From the NCBI GenBank assembly GCA_011799875.1, contig CM022302.1, positions 373,816,775 through 373,880,774 on the forward strand: a DNA stretch of 64,000 nt. Direction: 5' to 3'. Shown here piece after piece: positions 35,965-48,868 of the stretch (the first letter of the stretch is position 1; the number at the start of each line of letters is the position of its first letter). The notes below the pieces were generated by a model. It had not been told where the DNA came from and did not search any database. It was given only the letters and a program-made list of their open reading frames with translations. The position numbers were made by a program, and so were the translations under genes. The stretch comes from Thinopyrum elongatum (Eukaryota; Streptophyta; Magnoliopsida; Poales; Poaceae).

Positions 35965-38900
35965 TAAGGTGTGACGCCCCCGGCTTAATCATGCACTAAT
36001 CATACACGCAAATGCACACGATCAAGCCTAAGGACTCACTTGAAGATATCACAACACAACTCTAAAACATAAATAAAGTCATACAAGCTTTATATTACAA
36101 GCCAGGGCCTCGAGGGCTCGAATACATAGCTCGATGGCATACAAGCGTCAGCGGAAGCATCAGATATCTGAGTATAGATATAAAAGAGAAACAGATAGGC
36201 CTTTAGAAAGGCGGGGCAAAATAAAACACTACAATCGAAAGGCGCAGGCCTCCTACCTGGGACCCTCCGAACCTACTCCTGGTCATCGGCCAGCTCGTAG
36301 TAGTAACCACTCTCGAGGTGGTAGTAGTAGCAGTCATCGGCGGGGGCAGCTGTCTCAGGGGCTCCATCATCTGATTGCATCAAAAGGATATGGGGGAAAA
36401 AGAAAGCAAAGCAACTGTGAGTACTCATCCGAAGTACTCAGCAAGCAAGGATCTACACTACATATGCATCATTATCAAAGGGAGGCTGTATATGTGGACT
36501 GGGCTGCAGAAATGCCAGAATAGAGAGAATGCCTAGTCCTATCGAAGACTAGCATCTTCATCATCTTCAGCGGTCTTACAGCATTAGAAAAGTGTAGATA
36601 GCACAGTATAAAGTAGTAGTAATGTTATCAACCTCACCCAGAGATCCTTTCTTGACTCCCTACGATAAAGCAATCTCAGAGCCATAATGTCCAAGTATCA
36701 ACCTCGGCCAGAGATCCTCTCTCGACTCCCTGCGAGAAAGCAATCCCAGAGCCATACTATCCATTTCTCATCACAAGTATCCAGTTCTAGTTGTATCGAT
36801 CGGGATATAACTCCGAGTGTCCGTTACCGTAGGACAGGCTATCGATAGATGTTTTCTTCCCTACAGGGGTGCACCAACTTACCCACCACGCTCGCTTAAC
36901 TCCGGCCAGACACACTTTCCTGGGTCATGCCCAGCCTCGGCCAAACGATACACCGTAACCCTACCTATAGCTCAGCAGAGAGGTCCCCGTCGGTCTATAT
37001 CCTAAGCGCAAGGGGGTCTTGGGCCATCGCCCCTCACCCTCCGGGTCGTTGCGTGCAGAGCGAATCATGGTACCACCTCTATACATGGATGGCACCGGCC
37101 CAGCCCGGCCGCAGTGCTGAACTGGACGTCTGACAGAGCTTTCGGCTGATGCTACGATGCAGAGTGCCCATAACTCTTCCCACGTGATGGTTAGTGCTAT
37201 CCGGCCAAAGGCCGGCTCGGATCAAATATCCAAATCGTTAGTGGATTAGGGGCTTGCGGTAACGAGCAGAGACTCATGATCGATGTGACCCCGTCGCCCC
37301 GTCTCGAGGACTTGCTGCAAGGGCAAAGAATGCCCGGCCGCGCCTCGTATTTATCTCACGGGTAACCTCCTGGTCAACCCGACTTCACATCACTCGCGGG
37401 TACCCCTCAAGGTCGACCCACCTTTTCAAGTAACAGTAGTAAAGCCCAAGTAACCGTGTGTCCATAACATCAAGGGAATCTGAGGTATCACCCTCATTGG
37501 ATTCCTACTCGATGTATCCGTCAAGGTGAACTCGGAGGAATCACCCTCGATGGGTTCACACTTGAGGTGTTGCACGACAGCGTCGTTATCGAAAGTGGTG
37601 AAGGAGGAATCCACCCTCGATGACCATGACCGAGTAACTACTCCACAGAGTTATCATCGGAAGTGCTTACGAGGTATCACCCTCGGCACTCGATAGTACG
37701 CTGCAGTGTCGTACAGATAAAAGGGATGTGATGTGCAGTGCTGGGGCCTGGTCGTCGAGTCTTCTGATGATCCAGCGGGGCAACTGAGACAAGTGGGGTC
37801 ACTGGGGTCTATATCCAGTCTATTCTAATCAGTTTAGGATAAACATGTAATTATCAAAAGCAGGTTACAAAATCAGGTCATGCATCAAAATAAGTAAAGT
37901 AGTAACAACAGCAATTCTAATGCAAGCACAAGAGAGAAGAGAATAGGCGATATAGGCATGCTCAAGGGGGGTGCTTGCCTGGAAGCTCTGCTGAAAAGGA
38001 AGAAGTGTCGTCGTCGACGTAGTCGATCACAGTGGCATCGGCAGCGATCTCGAGGTCTACCATAGAGAAGAGGGGGAAGAAACAATAAATATAATGCAAA
38101 CAAAGTATCACAAAGCATAACATGGCAAAACGCGGTGCCAGGGGTGATCTAACGCAGTGCTAGGTGATACAGACGAAGAGGGAAAACATCCGGGAATGTT
38201 TTCCTAGCGTTAGGCATTTTTTAGATAGATGAATCGGAGGGGACGGTTCCATGTTCAGCATGCTAGGGGCATGTGACAGATGAACGGACCACATATTCGG
38301 ATTCATTGGATTTTTCTGAACAATTTTCATATATAAAACTTTTTCATTTGAGCTACGGTTGAATTTCTACGAATTTCCAAAGTTTATACAATTATCTGGA
38401 ATTTCTGGTTTTATTTTTAATTCGAAATTAACCACTAAAATTGCTAAGTGTACCCAGAAGTACACCCACCGAGAGGCTGACTGGTGGGCCTGGTCAACTG
38501 CTGACTCAGCAGTTGACTAGTCAAAGGGCTGACCGGGGTCCACCTGTCATTGACCCAGTTAGTAACAGATTGATTTTATTATTTTGTTAACTTAATTAGC
38601 AGGTGGGGCCCGGTGATAAGTGACAGTGGCTAAACTAATGTTAGTAATTAATCTAACTAACCTAATTAGTAGGGGGCCACATGGCAGTGGGCCATTATAT
38701 CTAATCTAACACACACGCACACACGGATACACAGGGCCGGCCAAGGCATAGCCAACCACCATGGCTGGGCACGCACGCTCGCGTGCGACGGCCATGGCCA
38801 GGCGCTTGGCGTGGGAGGGGCCAGGAGGGCGCGGCCTCGCTTGGGCAGATGCAGCGTGGGCCGTGCGCGTGCGTGCAGCGGCGCGGGATGCCGGCGCGGC

Positions 38901-40164
38901 GACGCGGAGACAAGTGCAGCGGCGGTGGCGGAAGCAGCGGGCGAGTGGCCGGGGCAGCGAGCAGCGGCAGTACGCAGCAGCTAAGGTAGCGGCAGTGCGG
39001 CGAGCAGAGCAGCGAGCAACATCGGCTAGCAAGGGCATCGGCAGCACAACAGCAGCAATAGCAAGCAGGCAACAGCAGTGGCAGTAGCAGTACGCACACA
39101 CGCGCGCGTACGCAGAGCTTTGGGGCGGCGATGACGAGCTCAAGGCGGCGGCTACAACGACGAATCGAGGCGGAAAGAAGGGGGATTCGGGGGAGGTGCT
39201 CACCACGAGCTCATTGGCAAGGTCGGCGAGGCAGGGGCGGCTCGGAGTAGCGGCAATGGTGACACGAGATGCGACGGCCGAGACGGAGAAAGACGAAGAA
39301 GGCGTCGAGGAGGGGGCGTCCCGGCTTGAGCTGGTCCCTGGAACGAACGAAGACGGCCTCTGCGGACCTCCTGGACGTGCTCCCGCACGCCGGAGAGGTC
39401 GGTGGCCGCGACAATCGACGACGAAGCAGCGGTCAACGCACGAGCGCACGAGCTCGATTCGAGTCAGAGGGTAAGGGGAACGATGGGGACCGAGTGGGGG
39501 ATGAACGAGGGCGATCTAGGGTTTCTAATGGGCATACATATAGGTCCTGGGGGCGACATGGACGACATCCACGGCCAAGGCGCCTTGGATGCATGACACG
39601 CATGCTCTCTGTCTCCTGTAGCGGGAGGTGGGGGAAGACCGAGTTGGGTTGGGCCAGATTTACAGTGGCCACCAAAGGCCTAGTTGAAAAGTAGTTAGTT
39701 AGGCCTTTTTCTATTTTATTCTCTGCTTTGTATTTCTCTTTTACAACAGCATCCTTTTATTTTATAAAGCCATCAAAATGACTTTTGTAAAATATAGGAC
39801 TTGGCCACATATTTATTTTGCATTATTTGGCACTGCCACAAAAGTTTTGAAAATAATGGAAGCTGTTTGAATTTTACATAAATGGAAAGGCATTCAAATA
39901 TGCTGATTTGGCAATGTTTTAATTTCCAGGGGAATTAAATATCTTAAATGATGTTGAATCATTCATGACAATTAGTTAGTGAAAAATTGCAACCCAACGA
40001 ACATTTTTAAATTACTATTTTATGAAATCATAATTTGACTTGGCATTTGAATTTGAATTTGAGCTTGGTTGGAAACAAAGTGATGATTAGCAACTTAATT
40101 ATGATGACATGGCATCATTAGGCATGAGATTACTGTAGCTTGACATCAGGGGTGTTACATAAGG
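35965..40164 (-). mobile_element. 4.19-kb solo LTR inserted in an LTR of the same family
   Basis: LTR at 35970-40159, TGTGACGCCCCC...GGTGTTACA, flanked by taagg at 35965-35969 and 40160-40164. It is related along its length to the LARD-like LTR around it. The G/C-rich block at 38700-39600 gives spurious long frames. No internal sequence or primer site is present. Confidence 0.9.
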
Positions 40165-40225
40165 CCTAGCCCATCGAAGACTAGCATCTTGCAGCGTCTT
40201 GCAGCAACATAAGAGAGTTGAGTAA

Positions 40226-41759
40226 CATATTGGTAACCCACAAGTATAGGGGATCAACCATAGTCCTTTCGATAAGTAAGAGTGTCGAACCCAACGAGGA
40301 GCAGAAGGAAATGACAAGTGGTTTTCAGGAAGGTAATGTCTGCAAGCACTGAAATTGTTGGTAACAAGTAGTTTGATAGCAAGATAATTTGTAATGAGCA
40401 AGTACCTGTAACGGTAAATAAAGTGCAACAAGGTAGCCCAATCCTTTTGTGGCAATGGACAGGCCAAACCGGTCTCTTGTAATAAGCAAAGCGTTCTTGA
40501 GGGCACACGTGAATTTCATCTAGTCACTTTCATCATGTTGGTTTGATTCGTGTTCGCTACTTTGATAATTTGATATATGGGTGGACCGGTGCTTGGGTGC
40601 TGTTCTTATTGGAACAAACCTCCCACTTATGATTAACCCCCTCGCAAGCATCTGCAACTACGAGAAAAGTATTAAGATAAAACCTAACCATAGCATTAGA
40701 CATATGGATCCAAATCAGTCCCTTACGAAGTAGCGCATAAACTACGGTTTAAGCTTCTGTCACTCTAGCAACCCATCATCTAATAACTACTCCACAATGC
40801 ATTCCCTTAGGCCCAAAGATGGTGAAGTGCCCTGTAGTCGACGTTCACATGACACCACTAAGGGAATCACAACATACATATCATCAAAATATCGAACACA
40901 TATCAAGTTCTCATGATTACTTGCAACATGACTTCTCCGGCGACCTCAAGAACAAAGTAACTACTCACAAATGATATTCATGCTCAAGATCAGAGGGCTA
41001 TTAAATAGCATAATGGATCTGAACATATAATCTTCCACCAAATAAACCATATAGTAATCAACTACAAGAAGTAATCAACACTACTAGTCACCCACAGGTA
41101 CCAATCTGAGGTTCCGATACAAAGATTGAACACAAAAGATGAACTAGGGTTTGAGAGGAGATGGTGATGTTGAAGATGTTGATGAAGATTGGCCTCCCAA
41201 AGATGAGAGGGTTGTTGGTGATGACGATGGCTTCGATTTCCCTCTTCGGGAGGGAAGTTCCCCTGGTGGAATCGCTACACCGGAGGGCAAAAGTGCTCCT
41301 ACCCAAGTTCCGTCTCGAGACGGCGGCGCTCCGTCCCGAAAGTCCTCCCCTCATTTTTTCTAGGTTAAAAGACCTTAAGTACCAGAAGATGGGCATCGGA
41401 GGTGGGCTGGGCTGGCCACAACCCACCAGGGCGCGCCTGGGGGGCCTGGCGCGCCCTGGTGTCTTGTGGTCACCAGGTACCCCCCCCCCCCCTCCGATAG
41501 TTATTTGCTCCAGTATTTTTTATATATTCCAAAATAATTCTTCGTAAATTTGCAGCTCATTTGGAGATGTGCAGAATAGGTATCTCTGATATAGCTTTTT
41601 CAGGTCCAGAATTCCAGCTGCCGGCATTCTCCCTCTTTGTGTAAACCTTGCATATTATGAGAGAAAAGGCATTAGAATTACTCCATAAAGCATTATTATG
41701 CATAAACACATTATAAATAACAGTAGGAAATCATGATGCAAAATGGACGTATCACATAT
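40226..41759 (-). mobile_element. Solo LTR, Athila-like family, 1524 bp
   Basis: LTR at 40231-41754, TGGTAACCC...GACGTATCA on the plus strand, flanked by catat at 40226-40230 and 41755-41759. GC-rich inverted repeat at 41414-41471 with two GGCGCGCC octamers. Similar ends to the LTRs at 4481 and 9216. Confidence 0.92.
41414..41471. promoter_or_regulatory. GC-rich inverted repeat in LTR U3
   Basis: Long arms, ccaccagggcgcgcc and ggcgcgccctggtg, about 280-340 bp into the LTR on its own strand. Confidence 0.65.
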
Positions 41760-43085
41760 CATATAGTAACAAGTATATAATAGCAACGCCCAGAGATCCT
41801 TCCTTGTCTACCCTGCCAGGAAGCGATGCCGGAGCCATCATATCAGTTTAGTGTAACAAGTATCTAATTTTAGTTGTAGTAGATCGGGATACAACTCGGA
41901 GCGTCTGTTATCGTGGACACGGCTATTCGAATAGATTATTTTCCTCCAGGGGTGCACCAACTTACCCAGCACGCTCGATTTACTCCGGCTGGACACACTT
42001 TTCCTGGTTATGCCCGACCTCGACTGATCGACACACCGTTGTCCTACCTAGGCTCAATAGAGAGGCCAGCACGCCGGTCTAAATCCTAAGTGCGAAGGGG
42101 TCATGGGTCAATCGTCCTAAGCACTCCTGTGCGTTGCGTACACGGCCGGGACCAAACCTAGCCCCTGTATACACACGCAGGCGTTCCAGTTCACCCAGGC
42201 GCGCGCTGCACAACTACTGGTGTCTGAAGAGCTTTCGGGAGAATCGTACGACGCTGAGTGCCCATACTTATTCCCGCATGGTGGTTAGTATGAAAAGGCC
42301 AGAGGCCTACTCAGATCACATATCCAAACCGTTAGTGTATTGGGAGGTCGCGGAGATGATCAGTGGTCCTGTCGCCCCGTCTCGCGGATTTACGACAAGG
42401 GCCAGGCCCATCCCTCTCTAGGGCGGTCTCTGCCTGCCAGGTCGTGTCGTGTCATTAACTCTCGCGGGTACTTTTAAGGGCAACCCGTCTTCATCATGGG
42501 ACTGCAATAACTCTCGCGGGTTCCCTTGGGGTCGACCTGACTTCTACAAAGGACTGTAGTAATATTCAAAGTAACAGTGTGTCCATAACATCAAGGGAAT
42601 ATGAGGAATCACCCTTGTTAGATTCTCACTCGATGTAAAATGTCAAGGTGAACTCGGAGGAATCACCCTCGATGGTTCATGCTTGAGGTGTTGTATGACA
42701 GAGTCACCATCGGGAGTAGTGAGCGAGGAATCACGCTTGGTAAACTACACTCGATGTGCTACACTACAAAGATGTCATCGGAAGTGAGAAACGAGGCATC
42801 ACCCTCGGCAGTCGATAGTAGCCCTGCAGAGTCGTACAACTAAGGGGGTGTTGGTGGTGTGTTCGGTCCGTACATCGATCACATTGATCGAGACATCCAG
42901 TAGTAAAGCATGGCAACAAGGACAAGGGTGTGGGGCCACTGATGGATCACTAACCATCATATACTAAGCATATAGGATATTAGGTAAAGTAACAACAGGT
43001 TACAAAAACAGGCTATGCATCATAATAGGAGCTATCGAATACAGTAGCAAAATCTAATGCAAGCATGAGAGAGAAAGAATGGGCG

Positions 43086-43593
43086 AACATCACTCAGATG
43101 GAACACCACCAGTCCCTTGCTAGATCGTCCGGTCCAGGAGCAAGTAAGCCAAGGCCAACATCACTCAGGAGCAGGAACCAGAACTAACACGCGAAGTGGC
43201 CTTGCATCATCAGATGGTTGATGTTCTTGTGTGCTTGATCACGAAGAAAGCAACGGTTGATGTTCTTGTGTGCTTGATCACAAAGAAAGCAACCCGAAGG
43301 GGCATTCCTTCTTATCTAATTCTGCTACACAACTTAGTTTGCATGATCCTTAATTTGTATTTCATCGAGGTGAAGAATTTCTCGCAGAAATCTACTTATA
43401 CGACCTCGCACAATTATTTGTGTTTTATTGCTTACTGTAATTAGCTAGCTAATTAGACATGTAATTTATATTTCTTAGCGTCCACATAATACATACGAAA
43501 TAACATTTGCCCTCTGGTTCACTACTCACAAAGGTCACCGGAAGCATCGATATTTTCTGATGATGCCCATCTTCAGATGCATCCATGTGTCCA
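43086..43593. other. Flank of the gene island, non-coding
   Basis: Unlike any LTR in the window. aacatcactcag occurs twice (about 43086 and 43158), and a 39-bp tandem duplication is present. No gene seen. It lies in the 3' flank of the minus-strand gene at 50954-54551. Confidence 0.5.
43216..43293 (+). repeat. 39-bp tandem duplication
   Basis: Two copies (43216-43254, 43255-43293) differing at one base. Each starts ggttgatgttcttgtg. Confidence 0.85.
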
Positions 43594-44942
43594 CACAATA
43601 CTTATTTTTTTCTAAAAAGAAGGATAACCACCGGCCTCTGTATCAATCAATGCATACAACCATCTTTATTATTATTCAAAAGAGTCTGATAACATGAATA
43701 CATGGATCAAATCGAAACCACCTATCCGATGAACAGAATCTCAACACCTACAATCTTGATCATGTGCCCGAGCCGCATCAACGCACACTATTTAATCTGG
43801 TGGCCTCACGCAACTGCCTCGCATCGGGCCGAGAGCACCACCCCGTCTGGCCGTCCCACAGCGTGCCTCGCATGCTCTGGATCCGCCGCCAGTAGCTTCC
43901 ACCGTCCCTTCTCCTAGAGTAATCAACGCATTGACCTTGTCAGGCCCAACTGCCGTTGGCACCACCACGACGCCAGACAACGTCATCAGCCTGCGCGTGT
44001 CCATCAACCTGCGTCTAACGCTAAGACTCCACTGCATCACGCCATCGAGACCCGTCGTCTTTGATGCGGTAGATACAACACTGCTCCACCTAGTGGCCCC
44101 TTAAGCTAATTCCTGCTTCAAAACAATGCCCCCAAGAGGAAGTGCGACACCTAAGTCCCCGTTATCATCTGATCCGAGAGACCTAGAGTTAGGGTTTTCC
44201 TCCAGAGCAAATGCCACTGGAAGGAGAAGGGCACACCATCTGCAGCTGCCAACGAACCTACACAGTGCCCACCATCACAATGCTCTCACGGTGATGCCTT
44301 CAAGAAAGGCACGGCGCCCAGAGCCGTCGCCGCCCACTGCAGTTAGGGTTTTTACCCGAGAAGCAGTGAGGTGGGAAGAGGTAGGGTAGAACGACTGATC
44401 GACGTCTCCAAGAAGAAAACCGGCGCCCTCGGGCGTGGTCGCCGTCACGGTCGGCTGTAGCCGATCATGGAGTTATCCCGATCTGGACCCCCCACCTACT
44501 CCGCCCACAACCCTGTGACCGGCTAACATCCGGCCGGGGTAAAACATACCATGTCGGGACGAGAGGCAGCCACCAGATCATGCGTCGTCGGCCGCCGGAG
44601 CAACAATGCTCCAGCCCCGACCTACAGGTTAGCCGTCGGTCACCCGATCCGGCGACCTGCAACCCGCCAGCCCCTCCTCACCACAGGAGAGGGTGGCCTC
44701 GTCAGAGGGACGCCGCCCCCAGTGCGAGCTCTCCACCCCAGATTGGGAGGTGCAGCGCAAGCCCTGCCACCATAGTCCCCGGCTGCGCTGCGGGCTCGCC
44801 CGGCGTTGGCCTCATGTGGCGGCGAGGAGGGAGCGAGGAGATCGAGAGTCCCAACCGGCGGCGCGCTAGGTTCCCTCGAGTCGCTTGCATGAGTGACGCC
44901 AGGTTGGGGCGTGGTTGTTTCCAGACCTTGCACAATACTTAT
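43594..44942 (-). mobile_element. 5'-truncated LINE, 3' untranslated part
   Basis: Insert at 43606-44930 between 12-bp target duplications cacaatacttat (43594-43605 and 44931-44942). The poly-T on the left marks the 3' end of a minus-strand LINE. The sequence is mostly G/C-rich 3' region and resembles the insert at 52062-53365. No reverse transcriptase domain remains. Confidence 0.85.
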
Positions 44943-45120
44943 ATGGCAGTACATTATACGGATAGTTAAATTTGATAACCTTGTGTGGTTGTGCCTACCC
45001 TTTTAGTACTCCCTCCGTTCCTAAATATAAGTCATTTAAGAAATTACACTATAGACTACATACGAAACAAAATGAGTGAACCTGTACATTGGAGCAAAAT
45101 GAGACTACATATGGCAAGCT

Positions 45121-46571
45121 ATCCAACGGCCAGCGGGACTGGATCGGACGGCTTTTTTCTTTGCTGGTAGGAATTGGTCTCTACGTAACTGCCTCCCGGG
45201 TCGCTCGCTTGGGCGACTCCGGAGGCGATATGAGCCCTTAGCCAACCACCCTTATCCTTGATCTCTCCCCGCCGCCGTCGTTGCCGGCTCCGCGGCGATG
45301 GCGGCGGCGCCCTGCTGTCAAAGGCGGAGGGCGTGGTGGGCGTGTGGTGGTGGCGCTCCAGTTGGTCTGTGCATGGGCAGCGGCGGAATAGAGGCCGGCA
45401 GCGTCAATGATCTAGAGGCTTGTGGCTTCATTGGAGTTTTGTCCTCCGGTGCGGTGCTGCAGCAGCAGCTTGGACATGCGATGTCCTTGATCTGTGAGGG
45501 TCTTACTCAAGATTTGCAGATCGGCCTGCCGCCGATGCAGGTGGCACCAGGATGTGTGCATGCACTGGAGACTGGGGTCTTGGGGGCCGTGGTTTCGCAG
45601 GTACTGGACCGGATGGTTTTCAGCAGGCCGGCGTCATCTCGCTGCCTAGGCCGGCGTCACATCTCTGGCCAGATCCAATCGGATGCGGCGCTGGGGCTGG
45701 TGTGTGTAAGTCTCTTTGCTGGTTGTGGCCCACGCTGTCGAGGTGTTGGCCTTCCGTGCATGCGGTGGTCGACCGGTGGCGAAACGGTTCATGACATGGT
45801 GATTTAGATCCAATTGGCCTGATGGTGTTTGGTGACTTCCTATGGCTCCACGGCGGCGGTGGTCATCGAACGGTCTACAGGAGGGTTCATCTCTCCTGGT
45901 CCGGTGGTTGACTTCGGCGGTGAGATATAAATTATGAACGACTTGACGCAGAGGGATGGTTGTGCAGTGGCGGCGGTCGCATCAAATGTAGTTGTCGGGA
46001 TCGTGGAAAAGTGGTGGTGACAACACATCAGTGACTTCGATGGCGGTGCTACTCAAGCACCCGGTCTCGAGCTCCGGGGTGAAAGCCTAGGTCAGACCCA
46101 AGTGGTTATATCTAGCAATGGTGATGTATTTCTTACATCGTTACCTTGTTGAAGGCATTGCTCGGGTATGCTCGGACAGATTCTTCAGGGTGAAAATCTA
46201 GATTCCGGCCTTATGGTTGGATTCGGCGACGATGACACTTGAGTGTCACTCCCTTCCTGAAGGCGTTGCTGTTGAAGAACCTCGTCGTCAACGTGTGTCA
46301 TGAGATGGTTGGTGCGAATATGGTCATTGTTCTAATTTGTCGATCGCAGATCTGATCGCTTTGGGGGGGGGTCTTTTCGCCTACGCATAGCTTTGGTCTT
46401 ATATGACTTTGCTTGTTGTCGGCGTGTTTTTGTGTTTGATTGAGTTGATATTGGCTGTGTGCATCCTAGTTATGCAAAGGTCGGGTGTGTGCTCATTGTG
46501 TTTTCTATCTTATTGATGCTCCATGTTGAGCCAATAAAATCCACCCTTGTCAAAAAATCCGACGGCCAGCG
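45121..46571 (+). mobile_element. 5'-truncated LINE (3' region)
   Basis: Insert at 45136-46556 between atccaacggccagcg (45121-45135) and its one-mismatch copy at 46557-46571. The 3' end has AATAAA at 46533-46538 and a short A-run. No coding domain left. Confidence 0.8.
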
Positions 46572-46811
46572 CGAAGAGGGGAAAGACTAGCTGGATGTTG
46601 CGGTCCCTCCGCCGCCGCCGCCAGTCTATTCCTCCCTGCTCCTTCAGTCCTCACCCCAACTGTTCCTCCCTCAACTAGAACTCCTCCCTCCTGAATCCTG
46701 ATTCTCCGAGTCCGACTCCATATGATCCAGCCCTCCTTTTCATCGATAAATACCCTTTTCCCGCGACTGCCTAGATCCACAGCAAAAGTTTGATCGGGGA
46801 AGAAAGGATCC
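46572..46811 (+). promoter_or_regulatory. 5' region of the DUF1618 gene copy
   Basis: CT-rich leader with a TATA-like cgataaatacc at about 46741-46751, roughly 60-70 bp before the ATG. This suggests genomic sequence including a promoter was captured, and not an mRNA copy. Confidence 0.4.
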
Positions 46812-47218
46812 ATGTCCACGAGGCGCTATTTGGACGCCTCTCTGCAGCTGCCTGCTCTGGCTCTACAACTCAGCGATGCTCGTAGAGTGGACGAAGTCCT
46901 CGTCGACCGATCCGCCTATATCGTCGACGAGCAGAACCACACCACCGCACGTTCCGACACCAGGGACGGCGACGAGATGTAGGTCATCTTTTTCATCGCC
47001 CAGCCGCCGCACGTTTCCTACTTCTGCCTCTCCTGCACCAACGCAACTCCCACCAACTTCAGCTCTGAGCCTCAACTGGTTGCGACGGAGGGTAACCTCG
47101 CCCTGTTTCATTTGACGTACGGCTCTCACCGGATCAAGCAGGACTACTACATCTACCGGGCCCCCGACGCTGCTCACGGGGTGTGCCCGATGCTCGAGCG
47201 TATCGTTATTCCTGAACT

Positions 47219-48868
47219 AGCCCTCTTCTATACCGAAAAAGGCTTTCGCCCCGCTTTATATATAAAGCACCAATCAACAAGCACCCAGTACAAACACACG
47301 CCATGCCACCGCAACACACGCACACACCCAGGGAAGGATACAAAGGCGCTGAGCGCAGCAACACCACCCCTAGCACTACCACCACACAGAGATGAAGCTA
47401 CATATGACGAACCATGCGCTCCAAGGCGGCGCCTTCAAGAAGGGAACGACACCGGCGCGCCGCCACCGCCCGATCTAAAGATCAGAGTTTCCCCCGGAGC
47501 CGCATGACGGGCAATGAGAGCCGCGACGACGCCTTCAAGAAGGGAACGATCTTCACCGCCGCCGGTCCGTCCGAAGATAGAACAGGTTTTCACCTCGGCC
47601 AAAACTCACCGCCACCGAACGCCACACCCCGGCAACCACGCCGCCCACACGGCCATGGTGACCGGGCAGCACCAAGGCACGGGCTCAGCCCACGAGCACC
47701 GCGCTACCACCACCAGGGCCACCGCCCCAGCATCCAAGACCTCGACACCACCTCACCCGAGACCCGTCGCACCCCAACGAAAGAGACGAGCGGAAAGGTC
47801 CCACCTTTCGCACCCCTGGGCGACCCCCGGCGTCGAGACCCAATAGGTCGGCCAAAACTGGCATCCACCGACCCGTCCTGTTGCCCCGAGCGCGAGACGA
47901 GCTCGGTCCTGCAGCATCGAGAGGGGGACGAGGTCAGTCCTGCTGCACCATGCGCGAGACGAGCTCGGTCCTGCTGCATCGGGCGCGGGAGGAGCTCGGT
48001 CCTGCAGCACCGGGGCGCGAGACGAGCGGTGGACCGCAGCTGGGAGAGGATCAGCCCATTGATGGGATTATCGCCCGGGCGACGAGGAGATGGGGTGAAG
48101 GCTGAGACGGCCCGACCGCAGACGAGCCGACGCCGGAGAAGCCGGCCGCTGCCGCGGACACATCCGTCGAGCTACCGTGGAGCCGCCACGACACCGGGAG
48201 GCCACCACCGAGACCTCCCCACGCCGCCGCCCACAGCCGGAGCAGCGGCCACGCCCGGCCGCTGCCCTACCCGTGCCGCCCGTCGAGCTCCAAGCGCCGG
48301 AGCCGCCGGGCACGCACCATCGGAGCCACGCGCCACCGGCCAGCCCCCAACGCCAGATCTGGCCGGATCCGGCAAGAGACCGGCCGCGCGCCACCTCCCG
48401 GGACGGGAGCATCGCAGCCGCCCCGCCGCGCGCGGAACGAAGGGAGCCGGAGCGCCACCACCAGCAGGCCACCCCGCCGCCCCGCGAGACCGCCGCCGCG
48501 CCGCTAGACCCCGCGGACGTCCAGCGCTGCCACTTGAAGGGGCCGCCCCGCGCCGGCGCCCACAAGCGGAGGGGGAAGAAGGGCCCCACCGCCGCCGTGC
48601 CCACCGGGCTTTGCCCGACGGAGCTCGCCGGCGATGGCGGGGGGGAGGGGAGGGAAGCGGGGCGAGGGACGCGGCGGCTGGAGATCCCACCGGGCGCGCG
48701 CGGGCGCGCCGCGGGAGGGGAGGGGGGAGCGGGACGGGCCAGGAGGCGCGCGCCCGGCGGCCGGCGGCGGCGGGGGAGGGAACCCTAGAGGGGGTCGCGG
48801 GGGAACGGGGGTCGCGGGGGAGCCAATTCACTTTCTATTCAATGAGTCGGGTACCAGCCCTCTTCTAT
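47219..48868 (-). mobile_element. LINE 3' fragment inside the DUF1618 gene
   Basis: Insert at 47232-48855 between exact 13-bp target duplications agccctcttctat (47219-47231 and 48856-48868). The left end (accgaaaaaggctttcgccc) matches the left end of the LINE at 50223, giving minus-strand orientation. The interior is very G/C-rich. A long plus-strand open frame through it, fused to the DUF1618 part, is fortuitous. Confidence 0.88.
47891..48014 (+). repeat. Four 31-bp tandem repeats within the LINE
   Basis: Units at 47891, 47922, 47953 and 47984, each near cgcgagacgagctcggtcct followed by a variable tail. They differ by several bases. Confidence 0.8.

Larger units (their letters stand above)
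6299..43085 (-). mobile_element. LARD-like LTR retrotransposon (host of the nest), interrupted
   Basis: Minus-strand element whose LTRs read TGTGACGCCCC...GGTGTTACA on the plus strand. The primer site (35414-35426) and polypurine tract (18789-18801) fix the orientation. With later insertions removed, the LTR is about 4.2 kb and the interior (18789-19957 plus 33171-35429) about 3.4 kb with no gag or pol. Long LTRs with a conserved non-coding interior define large retrotransposon derivatives such as Sukkula in barley. Identity with that family is not established. The left LTR has lost about 0.74 kb near 6640 and the right LTR has lost its outer half at 43085. It would have moved only with proteins from another element. 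Confidence 0.8.
35430..43085 (-). repeat. Right (5') LTR of the LARD-like element, interrupted and truncated
   Basis: Pieces 35430-35969, 40165-40230 and 41760-43085 align with the left LTR. Two solo LTRs separate them. Similarity to the left LTR stops at about 43085, so roughly half of the LTR, the outer end, is missing. Confidence 0.85.

Noticed and set aside
38706..39449. A 247-codon minus-strand open frame
   Set aside because: Same G/C-rich LTR block in the solo LTR. Composition explains the lack of stops.
44126..44969. Short plus-strand open frames in a G/C-rich stretch
   Set aside because: They lie inside the 3' region of a minus-strand LINE defined by target duplications at 43594 and 44931.
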